Counted from the first letter of the stretch, positions 6,072-12,623 are shown. The stretch is DNA of 24,908 nucleotides from a virus (IMGVR_UViG_3300048583_000202:1-24908), one strand, 5' to 3'. Notes: generated by a model from the letters alone, not told the origin. Made by a program: numbers and translations.

Positions 6072-7907
6072 TTAACAGAAAAGTTTCATGAGTTCGCGTG
6101 AAATTTCACGCCCCAATCTGATTCTACTAGAAGAATCCTTTAGTCGTTTTGCGCCGAATACAAATTCTATATCATAACCCCTTGTTCTAGTCAACTCTTT
6201 TTTTAATTCACCAGGGCCGGTGTTGATGAAAAAATTTAACGTCTTGATTCCGTTGGCTGACATATTTTTTAGTAAAGATTGATCAAACTTGTCGGCCGAT
6301 GTGTTAATGTTTGTGTTAGTTTCTTTTGACATCATGGTATATTTAGTTGCCTTGATGCTTCCACTACCGCCTCTATTTCTGAAGTGAGGTCTGTGTCCAT
6401 CTCCGTCAGTGATCGAAATGAATGATACTTTATCAAGCTTGTGTTTCCGTTTAAAACGAAACACGTGCTCGTGCATCAGATACAAACTTTCGCTCAATGG
6501 AGTTCCCCCAAGATGAGAATGTTTGCTCTCCCCATGCAACAGGTCATTCCGAGCAACGTCATACTTCTCTTTTTTCATTGACGATGAAAGAAGCAGAATG
6601 TGCTTCATACCTCGAACATCGAGTGATGCTGCTTTGGCGTGTAAAGTCAAAGCAGAACTCGTGGGTCTACCGGGAAATTGTGCATTAACGCTTGAAAAAG
6701 CATAGGCTTCAAATGGGATGTTTACTCGGCGGCAAAATTCTGCTAAAATCAATAGTTGGGCCCGTGTTTCGGATATTACAGGGCCCATAGAACCTGAATA
6801 GTCAACTAGAAAAATTGCCCCATGATTTTTGTCATCGAGATATGATGTGTGCTGTTTAAAGATTTCATCAGTCAATTTGTAACGATGAAGCTTTGATGTA
6901 TCAAGCGACCCCAAGGTTGATTCTTCTCCCCTGGCCAATCTCTCAGCTGCTTTTTTCATGTTGAATTCTTGAACGAGAGATTCGATGAAAGGATTCCAAG
7001 TAGACATAAAACTATCGTAAATGGTCGGTGGACCAGCTTGATACTGTGGTGTTTCCACCACATCTAATGTATTTTTTTCACTCAGAAAATCCACAAATAC
7101 ATGAGAAGTATCAACTTTTGCAGATTGTTCCAATTTGTTATCAAACATCTCTTGCGTAATGATAATGTCAAATCTCATATTAGATTCAATCGGCCGCAAT
7201 CCGTTCTTATCTGACTTACCATCAGATGTGTTGCTCGAAGAATTTCCTTTTAGAGAATTACTGTCAGAATTGCTTTCTGATCCTTCTCCTTCGGCACCGC
7301 CACTTATGACTAAATTGCCATTAAACTCTATATCAGATGTGTTACCTTTACTTTTTTCCTCTTTGAGCCACTTATAGATAATATCAGTTACTTTTTTTAC
7401 ATCAGCCCAAGTTTTAACTCCCATCGCCATATCCAGATAAGGCTTTTCTTTCACCGAAAAAGGAGTTTTAATATAGCCTCGGGTCTTCGCATGTATATTG
7501 AGTCTGTCCATAAAACCAAGATGGGAAATTTTCTTGTTTCCTGCTGTCAAGCCAAAAAAATCCCTGTCAATTAGATCCTTGTAACCATTAATGTAATCAA
7601 CATATAGCCCTGGATATTCCTCAAGAATATTTTTCTCAATTCGAATATCTTCGATGCAGTTGAGGAAAGAAAGAGGAAACGGCCAATTCTTGTTTTCCCA
7701 CCACTCGTGGGGAGTCCACAGAGCATGAGCCGCTTCATGTGATACAAGAAGGTTGTATGTATAGTTAGTCAAATTCTCCCAGTTGGGGAGAATTAGAATA
7801 CGGTCTTTAATATCAAACCCGGCGGTTTTTGCTTGAGGTGAAATGTGTACTTGCAGATTTTCTTTTGCAAACAGTCTTGCAAGAATGCTTTTTTGGTCAA
7901 AAATCAT
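6072..7907 (-). CDS. Metallopeptidase-like VWA protein (CobT/NorD type), partner of the AAA+ ATPase
   Basis: The 611-residue protein combines two modules. Near the N-terminus is a zinc-metallopeptidase-like signature, HEAAH (57-61), followed by NCIEDIRIE (83-91), the N-x-x-E-D-x-R-x-E motif also seen in NorD/CobT-type proteins, where Glu could be the third ligand. A Ser/Gly/Asn-rich linker (about 202-235) follows. The C-terminal VWA domain has a complete MIDAS: DYSGS (369-373), T469 in GGTPLSE, and D501 in ITDGDG. MoxR-type ATPases act on such VWA proteins. Whether HEAAH is catalytic is unknown. GAGG lies five bases before the ATG, and a sigma70-like promoter lies just upstream, so it heads a transcription unit running through the ATPase. 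Confidence 0.85.
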   Translation of the reverse strand: MIFDQKSILARLFAKENLQVHISPQAKTAGFDIKDRILILPNWENLTNYTYNLLVSHEAAHALWTPHEWWENKNWPFPLSFLNCIEDIRIEKNILEEYPGLYVDYINGYKDLIDRDFFGLTAGNKKISHLGFMDRLNIHAKTRGYIKTPFSVKEKPYLDMAMGVKTWADVKKVTDIIYKWLKEEKSKGNTSDIEFNGNLVISGGAEGEGSESNSDSNSLKGNSSSNTSDGKSDKNGLRPIESNMRFDIIITQEMFDNKLEQSAKVDTSHVFVDFLSEKNTLDVVETPQYQAGPPTIYDSFMSTWNPFIESLVQEFNMKKAAERLARGEESTLGSLDTSKLHRYKLTDEIFKQHTSYLDDKNHGAIFLVDYSGSMGPVISETRAQLLILAEFCRRVNIPFEAYAFSSVNAQFPGRPTSSALTLHAKAASLDVRGMKHILLLSSSMKKEKYDVARNDLLHGESKHSHLGGTPLSESLYLMHEHVFRFKRKHKLDKVSFISITDGDGHRPHFRNRGGSGSIKATKYTMMSKETNTNINTSADKFDQSLLKNMSANGIKTLNFFINTGPGELKKELTRTRGYDIEFVFGAKRLKDSSSRIRLGREISRELMKLFC

Positions 7908-7935
7908 AATGGCCTCGGGAAATGGAATAAAGCAT

Positions 7936-7963
7936 ACTATAATTCAAACTTGACTAAAGTCAA
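7936..7963 (-). promoter_or_regulatory. Sigma70-like promoter for the metallopeptidase-VWA/AAA+ operon
   Basis: The minus strand has TTGACT (7963-7958), a 16-nt spacer and TATAGT (7941-7936). The -35 is part of the palindrome TTGACT-TT-AGTCAA, and a second TTGACT copy lies at 7976-7971. The predicted start near 7929 gives a short leader to the ATG at 7907. Confidence 0.55.
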
Positions 7964-8156
7964 TCGGTAAAGTCAAGCCCAACAATTTGAGCCCCAGTTG
8001 AGTGAGCTCATATTTGGCAGCCAATAAAGGATATTCATGAGAAGTTGTTTTGTACTCTTCAAGATGAACATCAATCTCTTGAATACGTTCTTGTATCAAT
8101 TCAAGAACTTTTACCCGAAACAGCTGTTGTTCAAGTTGTGAACCAGGAAGGGACAT
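7944..8156 (-). CDS. Small helical protein of unknown function (70 aa)
   Basis: Not recognised. It is mostly predicted helix, with a heptad-like central stretch (VLELIQERIQEIDVHLEEYK) that could form a coiled coil. It begins inside the end of the upstream gene (26-bp overlap). Two start codons are adjacent, GTG 8159 and ATG 8156. I take the ATG; the ribosome binding site (GGA) is weak, so coupling is likely. The promoter of the next operon lies over its final codons. Confidence 0.6.
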   Translation of the reverse strand: MSLPGSQLEQQLFRVKVLELIQERIQEIDVHLEEYKTTSHEYPLLAAKYELTQLGLKLLGLTLPIDFSQV

Positions 8157-8643
8157 CACGATTTTTCCATGTCATGTTGAATCGGGCTTGCTTGGTTTTG
8201 TAATAGCACCGATATGATTTTACTGGTTCCCCAGGAAAAATACACTCTGGGTTCGTTCCCATGGCGAGGGCGGGCTCAGTCATCGGGCCGAGGGGCAAAT
8301 TTTTCGGAGGAAAGGATAAAATGTCGTTTAGCTTTGTAAAACTGGCATGAACTTTTCCATACCGAAAGGTGTATTCTTTACAAAGAGCAACAAAATGGAG
8401 ATAGTGCCAAGCATAGTTGGCCGTTGTTTCCATTGTCCATTTTGTGCAAGGATGGTTCTTGTGCACAACGTTGTAGAGAAGTTCATTGGAATGGACCCAC
8501 CGCTTCCCGTCTGGTTCACCGTCCAACATCCGATGTGCAGTGGATAGCATCTGAGCTGATTCACAACTCATTTTTACGATGTGTTTATCACACTGCATCT
8601 GAGCAGCTTCTGTAGGGTCCATACTTAGAAAGAAGATATTAAT
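8131..8643 (-). CDS. Conserved phage protein (CDKHxVKM...AQMLSTAHR family), apparent ATT start
   Basis: This protein belongs to a family common in phages but of unknown function, as far as I can recall. Its signature here is AAQMQCDKHIVKM, AQMLSTAHRMLDG, KNHPCTKW, EYTFRYGKVH and a C-terminal WKNRDVPSWF. Conserved His, Cys and Lys residues suggest an enzyme or metal binder. The first ATG is at 8622, but codons upstream of it encode NIFFLS, which I recall from the family N-terminus. A TAGGAG lies six bases before an ATT at 8643, with a stop codon just before that. I therefore place the start at ATT 8643 (170 aa). The ATG at 8622 would be 27 nt from the ribosome binding site. Confidence 0.8.
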   Translation of the reverse strand: MNIFFLSMDPTEAAQMQCDKHIVKMSCESAQMLSTAHRMLDGEPDGKRWVHSNELLYNVVHKNHPCTKWTMETTANYAWHYLHFVALCKEYTFRYGKVHASFTKLNDILSFPPKNLPLGPMTEPALAMGTNPECIFPGEPVKSYRCYYKTKQARFNMTWKNRDVPSWFTT

Positions 8644-8652
8644 TGGAGTCTC

Positions 8653-8856
8653 CTATTTGTAATACTTCTGCCCGACACCAAGTAAACCTAGTTCAACTGA
8701 CTGAATGTGATAACACTTATCTTTTTTGCCACAAGAACACACAAATCCAAGTTCTGTCAATTCAACCGAACAACCGCGAAAAGACCAAACAAACCCCAAA
8801 AGATGGTGATTGGCAAAATTGATCAATCTATGCGCGTGTACTTTTCCTAGTGCCAT
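8653..8856 (-). CDS. Small SWIM-type zinc-finger protein
   Basis: The product contains FVCSCGKKDKCYHIQSVELG, matching the SWIM zinc-binding pattern C-x-C-x(n)-C-x-H with n of 5. SWIM domains mediate DNA or protein binding and usually occur in larger proteins; here the finger makes up most of a 67-residue protein. An in-frame ATG at 8910 would add 18 residues but would overlap the upstream gene by 83 bp. I use ATG 8856, whose overlap is 29 bp, although neither start has a strong ribosome binding site. The stop codon TAG forms part of the TAGGAG used by the next gene. Confidence 0.65.
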   Translation of the reverse strand: MALGKVHAHRLINFANHHLLGFVWSFRGCSVELTELGFVCSCGKKDKCYHIQSVELGLLGVGQKYYK

Positions 8857-9085
8857 TCGGTGCTCGTGTTCTCCGAGGTTTCTTGGGGAGTTCAATATTT
8901 TTTTGTGCATGGTAATACCGAACTAGACTTTTATCCAACTCGGTGAGATTTGTCAACCCTGATCTATAAAGTTTATCGGACAACCTTGCCATCGCGTTTG
9001 AAATTTGATCATTCTGGCATCTGGCCGCATAAACGGAAATGTTGTTGGCAAGAATATCCACATTAGCTGCTAACATTTCAGTCAA
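8828..9085 (-). CDS. Unknown small basic-tailed protein (85 aa), TTG start
   Basis: Not recognised. The first 60 residues are predicted helical (ANVDILANNISVYAARCQND, NAMARLSDKLYRSGL), and the last 20 are strongly basic (PKKPRRTRAPNGTRKSTRA), suggesting nucleic-acid contact. The best start is TTG at 9085: it overlaps the upstream stop as TTGA and has GGAG eight bases upstream inside the preceding gene. An ATG at 9076 is possible but lies too far from that site. Confidence 0.6.
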   Translation of the reverse strand: MTEMLAANVDILANNISVYAARCQNDQISNAMARLSDKLYRSGLTNLTELDKSLVRYYHAQKNIELPKKPRRTRAPNGTRKSTRA

Positions 9086-9447
9086 TATTTGAACTCCAGA
9101 TTATGACGCTTTGCAAGTTTTTTCATTTGATGAAGATACTCTTCCATAAATTCATGTGGGTGATGGGTATTAACTGCGACCCTATCATGACTTAGCCGAA
9201 TGTCATTGATGAACTCTCTGTGCTGAAAAAGTTCTGGGTAGGATTCAAAAAGAAGTGTGTTAAAAGGCTCCGGAGCAGCTTCCCATTGTTGGGCTAGTTG
9301 GTCAGGAATCAACTGACCAACTGCACATTTTGCTCCATCACGTGTATAAAAAGAACAGACTCCTCGGCTGTAATCAAACCCAGGTTTGCCTTGTTTTACA
9401 ATACCGCCGACCGCTTTATCAAAGATTTCTTGGGGTGTCATACTCAT
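9082..9447 (-). CDS. Conserved phage protein of unknown function (121 aa)
   Basis: This resembles a family of small phage proteins with a GVCSFYTRDGAKCAVGQLIPD core (residues about 29-49). Two cysteines flank a predicted beta hairpin, followed by helices with several His residues (THHPHEFMEEYLHQMKK). The function is unknown to me. The ATG at 9447 is preceded by TAGGAT with good spacing. It is coupled to the next gene through a TTGA overlap, and the upstream 42-residue membrane peptide ends directly before it. Confidence 0.75.
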   Translation of the reverse strand: MSMTPQEIFDKAVGGIVKQGKPGFDYSRGVCSFYTRDGAKCAVGQLIPDQLAQQWEAAPEPFNTLLFESYPELFQHREFINDIRLSHDRVAVNTHHPHEFMEEYLHQMKKLAKRHNLEFKY

Positions 9448-9576
9448 TTATCCTACTAGATCGATGGCAGAAATGACAAGAAACGTAATGGTTGGCAGAA
9501 CAATTGTCAGCCAGAATACTGCCAAACCTGGATTGTTCTTGAATACTTTCAGGAATTCTTCCACTTTACACTCCAT
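9448..9576 (-). CDS. Small single-pass membrane peptide (42 aa)
   Basis: The frame starts at ATG 9576 and ends at TAA 9450-9448, adjacent to the next start at 9447. It encodes a charged N-terminus (MECKVEEFLKVFKNN) and one membrane segment (LAVFWLTIVLPTITFLVISA). Without it there would be a 100-bp hole in an otherwise gap-free operon. It overlaps the preceding gene by 28 bp and has no clear ribosome binding site, so it would depend on translational coupling. Function unknown. Confidence 0.55.
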   Translation of the reverse strand: MECKVEEFLKVFKNNPGLAVFWLTIVLPTITFLVISAIDLVG

Positions 9577-9737
9577 GTGTCTGAACCAAACCATCCAGTT
9601 AGAAAAGGTTGAATGGCTTCTTTTATTGTCCGAAAAGGATAAACATCCCGACGAGCAATTTTCTTACCTCGGTGATAAAGAGTCACCGATCCGTCTTTAT
9701 TAACTCGAGCGACAAGATGAAGGGTCATGTCAGACAT
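9549..9737 (-). CDS. Unknown small protein (62 aa)
   Basis: Not recognised. The product starting MSDMTLHLVARVNKDG is a small, probably beta-rich protein with a basic strand (GKKIARRDVYPFRTIKEAI) and several Trp/Phe residues near the C-terminus. Upstream in-frame extension is possible but would run deep into the membrane-protein gene. ATG 9737 overlaps that gene by 8 bp, and ATG 9728 is an alternative. Composition and spacing suggest it is real; no function can be assigned. Confidence 0.6.
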   Translation of the reverse strand: MSDMTLHLVARVNKDGSVTLYHRGKKIARRDVYPFRTIKEAIQPFLTGWFGSDTWSVKWKNS

Positions 9738-9918
9738 ACCCGAGGATAGCGCCGAGGGGAGCAAAGAAAATTCCGATGACGCGAAGAACAAACATCACGG
9801 TCATGTCGGAAACAAGAAATGAAGGATCTACGGCCGCGCTGATTACAGCAATGACATTCAGAACCCAACCGATGAAAACAACAATCCAGATGGGCACGAG
9901 AAGAAGAAAGATTTTCAT
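9730..9918 (-). CDS. Small two-pass membrane protein
   Basis: From ATG 9918 the 62-residue product has two membrane segments, IFLLLVPIWIVVFIGWVLNVIAVIS and TVMFVLRVIGIFFAPLGAI, joined by a short loop with two Asp. The overall plan, two hydrophobic helices and under 90 residues, resembles phage superinfection-immunity proteins (T4 Imm), but I cannot confirm homology. An upstream GTG at 9951 would overlap the promoter and is unlikely. It is the first gene after the promoter at 9952-9978. Confidence 0.65.
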   Translation of the reverse strand: MKIFLLLVPIWIVVFIGWVLNVIAVISAAVDPSFLVSDMTVMFVLRVIGIFFAPLGAILGYV

Positions 9919-9951
9919 TGCTTTTCTTTCATAGGTGGTTACAAGAATCAC

Positions 9952-9978
9952 TCTATACCATTCTTAGGTGTCAGTCAA
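9952..9978 (-). promoter_or_regulatory. Sigma70-like promoter, minus strand
   Basis: The minus strand has TTGACT (9978-9973), a 15-nt spacer, and extended -10 TGG-TATAGA (TATAGA at 9957-9952). It would start transcription about 30 nt before the membrane protein gene. Its -35 is back to back with the -35 of the plus-strand promoter, giving a GTCAACC/GGTTGAC inverted repeat (9974-9980 and 9990-9996). Confidence 0.55.
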
Positions 9979-9991
9979 CCCCCAAAAAAGG

Positions 9992-10019
9992 TTGACACGG
10001 TTTCAGGCAGGCGTATAAT
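9992..10019 (+). promoter_or_regulatory. Perfect-consensus sigma70 promoter, plus strand
   Basis: TTGACA (9992-9997) and TATAAT (10014-10019) are separated by 16 bp. Both hexamers match the consensus exactly. It points to the right, opposite to every gene for over 12 kb in that direction, so it cannot serve the neighbouring coding genes as mRNA. Confidence 0.7.
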
Positions 10020-10025
10020 AGCGGT

Positions 10026-10081
10026 ATCGCTTAAAAATTAGTAGTATATCAATTACCGAATCAAATACCTTTGATTCTTTT
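10026..10081 (+). ncRNA. Candidate small antisense RNA
   Basis: From the predicted start near 10026, a transcript would reach the hairpin GAATCAAA-TACC-TTTGATTC (10058-10077) followed by TTTT, giving about 55 nt. Its 3' end is antisense to the last codons of the PD-(D/E)XK nuclease gene. The stem is AT-rich and the U-run short, so termination may be weak and the transcript could run further. No plus-strand coding frame is present. Confidence 0.4.
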
Positions 10082-10732
10082 GTATTGGTTTCTAATAGAG
10101 ATGAAGTTAGGTAGCCATTCTAAAGGATTCTCAATAAAGATTTGAGGTTTGGAATCATCTACTGCAATAATGGTCACAATCTGTTTTATGTTCATTCGGA
10201 ACAGTTCTGTTGCACAAGCCCAATAGAATGATTCTTGCATAAAGTATGATGTAATATCGGACCTTGATTTTGGTCGTTTACTGGTCTTAAAGTCAATGAT
10301 TGCCGGCTTAGAATCAAAATCTGCTATCAAGTCACATCGGCCGGCAGTCTTTAGTTTGTCTGACCAAAGCACTGTTTCCTGTGCATAGATGTTGTCTAGG
10401 CGGGTATCAAGTATCGGCTTGATACTTTGAAAAGTCATGAGATTAATCGGCATGGTCCCGGTCTTATAGTCTTTATTGTTGATGTAATTTTCTGCTATAA
10501 GGTGAACTTCAGATCCTCGAGTGGCGGCTTGGCCACGAATTTTTTCTGCTTCTTCTTTTCCTACACGTTCTTCCCAAGCTTTTAGCTCGGGTTTCTCAAT
10601 AACACTAAGAACAGTTGTTACTGATGGATAAACTGAACCTGATGGATGTGTGTAGAATCTGCCTGTTGGGGTTGTATCTACTTGAAAGTCTGGAAGTTTT
10701 ACTTCAATTGGCACATGCCTAAACGTCTTCAA
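10061..10732 (-). CDS. PD-(D/E)XK nuclease (phage exonuclease, RecB/Cas4-like), TTG start
   Basis: The protein has the RecB-family nuclease motifs: a G-S-E-V-H-x-x-A-E-N-Y motif (RGSEVHLIAENYI), then AGRCDLIADF with the Asp, IIDFKTSK as the D-x-K core, and the QESFYWAC helix. These bind metal and cut DNA. Phage members are often called exonucleases. I recall the family N-terminus F-x-H-V-P-I-E as being close to the start. Here TTG at 10732 begins MKTFRHVPIEV and has ATAGGA six bases upstream, overlapping the previous gene by 14 bp. A further-upstream TTG (10759) lacks a ribosome binding site. It likely processes phage or host DNA in replication or recombination. Confidence 0.85.
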   Translation of the reverse strand: MKTFRHVPIEVKLPDFQVDTTPTGRFYTHPSGSVYPSVTTVLSVIEKPELKAWEERVGKEEAEKIRGQAATRGSEVHLIAENYINNKDYKTGTMPINLMTFQSIKPILDTRLDNIYAQETVLWSDKLKTAGRCDLIADFDSKPAIIDFKTSKRPKSRSDITSYFMQESFYWACATELFRMNIKQIVTIIAVDDSKPQIFIENPLEWLPNFISIRNQYKRIKGI

Positions 10733-11186
10733 TGCGTATCCTATCGTAGTTAAATTCAAACGGCGGAAGTTCTAGTTTTGATAAGTCGTACTTTTGCTTT
10801 TTATATGAAAGTGAAACGTGTGGTCTGTAGGTCGGCCAGGAATCTTTTAGCCCTAGTTGTTCAACTGTTTTTCTTGCAAGTTCTAATTCGGTAGACTTTA
10901 CAAGAATCACTGGTATGTCTTTGTCCTCTCCGAACAATTCAAACCTAATAGGTGTACTTGTCAATCTTTTTATAACGAGTCCGTTCTTTAGATCGACATA
11001 GTTATTGCTGTAAATAATTGTCGTGTGAAACTTAAACTTTGATGGGTCCCTAGTCTTTCCGTCATATGTCAATGATAGATCAAACCCGTGTTGAGTTGCC
11101 CAGTCAATCATTTTTTTGTTTGTGTTGCTATCGAAATACGCCGAGACATATTTTCCAGTCTTTATATGTTCACTGAATCGTTTCAT
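10719..11186 (-). CDS. 2H phosphoesterase, Acb1-like (candidate anti-CBASS protein)
   Basis: The 155-residue protein carries the two 2H motifs, FHTTIIYS (H54-x-T56) and RPHVSLSYK (H123-x-S125). Each is followed by a hydrophobic strand and Tyr-Ser or Ser-Tyr, as in T4 gp57B/Acb1 (about 152 residues), which has the same motif pair. Acb1 degrades the cyclic oligonucleotide signals of CBASS defence. The N-terminal TGKYVSAYFDSN segment also fits the Acb1 layout as I recall it. 2H enzymes also include 2'-5' RNA ligase and cyclic phosphodiesterase relatives, so the substrate is an inference. The ATG at 11186 overlaps the PAAR gene stop by ATGA. Confidence 0.7.
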   Translation of the reverse strand: MKRFSEHIKTGKYVSAYFDSNTNKKMIDWATQHGFDLSLTYDGKTRDPSKFKFHTTIIYSNNYVDLKNGLVIKRLTSTPIRFELFGEDKDIPVILVKSTELELARKTVEQLGLKDSWPTYRPHVSLSYKKQKYDLSKLELPPFEFNYDRIRIEDV

Positions 11187-11476
11187 CCTACAAATACCGT
11201 TGTAGAGCCAGATGTGATTGATCCTAGGTCACACGAATCACCTTTTCTAGCTATTTGTGATCCTCCAATGAACACTGTAGAACTACCAGAGCTTATGGCA
11301 GCTGTATGAGGAACACACGATCCGACTAGATGATTGTGAACTACGGTTGAATCGCCGACTGTTGCCACCAACTGTCCTCCGATGAATACTGATGATTGGG
11401 ACGGGGTGTCTAATTCCGTAGTCACATCACATGGGTGCCCAGTATTGACAGTAGAGCCTCTAGTTGCAGTTTCCAT
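11183..11476 (-). CDS. PAAR-repeat protein, tail spike tip
   Basis: The 97-residue product, from ATG 11476, has the PAAR pattern of repeated short strands: ATRGSTVNTGHPCD, SVFIGGQLVATVGDS, SSTVFIGGSQIARKGDSCD and STTVFVG. PAAR proteins form the pointed metal-binding tip of contractile-tail spikes (T4 gp5.4) and type VI secretion. Size and repeat spacing match. The start has GGGAG seven bases upstream; an upstream ATG-like extension lies outside the domain. It is a virion component encoded within the early-gene strand, between a small unknown gene and the Acb1-like gene. Confidence 0.88.
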   Translation of the reverse strand: METATRGSTVNTGHPCDVTTELDTPSQSSVFIGGQLVATVGDSTVVHNHLVGSCVPHTAAISSGSSTVFIGGSQIARKGDSCDLGSITSGSTTVFVG

Positions 11477-11636
11477 TGTCCATCTCCCGAATAACAATCA
11501 TATCATTTATTTGTTCCCATTCGAGATATGTATTATCGTCCCAGCCCATTTGCTTTAGACATTCCGGGTTTAGATTTACATAGGACTCTCCCGAATCCGT
11601 TTTGTGGACCCGGGAGAGTAGTATTAAATCACTCAT
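11460..11636 (-). CDS. Unknown small protein (58 aa)
   Basis: The frame from ATG 11636 to TAG 11462-11460 encodes 58 residues. The C-terminal half, NPECLKQMGWDDNTYLEWEQ then NDMIVIRE, looks like a swapped-hairpin AbrB-type strand pattern (LGW..GD.LEW......V.R), seen in other small phage proteins, but the match is by eye. It overlaps PhoH by ATGA and PAAR by 17 bp and carries the PAAR ribosome binding site. Without it there would be a gap of about 150 bp. Confidence 0.65.
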   Translation of the reverse strand: MSDLILLSRVHKTDSGESYVNLNPECLKQMGWDDNTYLEWEQINDMIVIREMDNGNCN

Positions 11637-12361
11637 AGATTAAGCTCTTCTTTTGTGATGATATATGATTTTACTAGTTGACTTCGAACTATGTCATCAA
11701 TATCAAATTCAACACTTTTGAACTCAGGCATTCTTCGAAGTATCTTCATGAAATCACCAAGACCAGAATATTCTTTCTTTCGTTCTGATGTCAAATCATC
11801 CTGCTTAATGTCTCCGGCAAAAAGAACTCGGCAGTTTTCCCCGATTCTAGTCATGATAGTGTGCAGTTCCTGTGAGCTCATGTTCTGAACTTCGTCCACA
11901 AGAAGAATGCAATCTTCAAATGTTTCGCCCCGAAGATATGATGTGGTAACAAACTCAATCATGCCCTTCCCTTTTAGGACATCGTATGCATCACCTCGCC
12001 CAAATAATTTTGTGCAAATGGGAACATATGGACTTTCAAACACTCTAGCTTTCTCTTTGAGTGAACCTGGCAAAAATCCTTGGTCACGGGTAGATACAGT
12101 AGAACGAATGATGTAAACCTTTTTGTAGCATTTTTCGGCCATGAGTTCTTCTAAAGCAAAATAGAGGGCCATGAATGTTTTGCCTGTCCCGGCGACACCG
12201 TGTAGAAATAAGTGGTTATTTTCCTTCCAGTATGTAAAAGCTTTTCGTTGATTTTCTGTTATTGGTTTTATTGTGTCAAGCGTCAAGACCGGCTGGATTG
12301 TGCCAGCTACTATATTGAGATGCTGATGCCGCTTTTGTTTTCTACTGGTTGAAAGACCCAT
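11633..12361 (-). CDS. phoH: PhoH-like ATPase
   Basis: This 242-residue protein is a typical phage PhoH: ITENQRKAFTYW before Walker A GVAGTGKT (55-62), the VYIIRSTVSTRDQGFLPGSLKEK segment (about 82-104), Walker B LLVDEVQN (153-160) and the R-V-L-F-A-G-D-I-K-Q-D motif. PhoH proteins are P-loop ATPases of the helicase-like fold, proposed to act on RNA; the role in phage is not settled. The N-terminus is basic. It is followed directly by the 58-residue gene through an ATGA overlap. Confidence 0.93.
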   Translation of the reverse strand: MGLSTSRKQKRHQHLNIVAGTIQPVLTLDTIKPITENQRKAFTYWKENNHLFLHGVAGTGKTFMALYFALEELMAEKCYKKVYIIRSTVSTRDQGFLPGSLKEKARVFESPYVPICTKLFGRGDAYDVLKGKGMIEFVTTSYLRGETFEDCILLVDEVQNMSSQELHTIMTRIGENCRVLFAGDIKQDDLTSERKKEYSGLGDFMKILRRMPEFKSVEFDIDDIVRSQLVKSYIITKEELNL

Positions 12362-12372
12362 GTTATCTCCTG

Positions 12373-12609
12373 TTATTTTTGTAGTTTTACTGTTGACCCC
12401 GCATGTGCTTGTTTGGCTTTCTGAAGCACGTCATTAAAGGCAGAATCGACCTTCCGAATACCTAGGCGAACGGAATCGCCTATTGCCGGACAGGCCAATG
12501 ATTGCTTGACGTGAGGGTTTTCCTTCAAAAATTCTTCTTTTTGTGAGATGGACATATAGTCAGAGAACGACTCAGATGTTTTGGTGTTCTCAAAGTTGTA
12601 TAGCGGCAA
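12373..12609 (-). CDS. FmdB-like conserved T4-type phage protein, TTG start
   Basis: The N-terminus MPLYNFENTKTSESFSDYMS and the F-L-K-E-N-P-H-V-K segment match a small protein found in many T4-like phages and related to FmdB-type proteins, but lacking their zinc-binding cysteines. Function unknown. The start codon is TTG at 12609, with GGAG seven bases upstream; the family N-terminus begins exactly there. It follows a strong terminator, so transcription must come from read-through or from a promoter I did not identify. Confidence 0.75.
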   Translation of the reverse strand: MPLYNFENTKTSESFSDYMSISQKEEFLKENPHVKQSLACPAIGDSVRLGIRKVDSAFNDVLQKAKQAHAGSTVKLQK

Positions 12610-12623
12610 AGTTTTGCTCCATG

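Noticed and set aside
4931-7907. Cobalamin biosynthesis (CobS/CobT cobaltochelatase)
   Set aside because: Only the generic MoxR-VWA fold supports it; no CobN or other cobalamin gene is present, and the HEAAH motif suggests another role.
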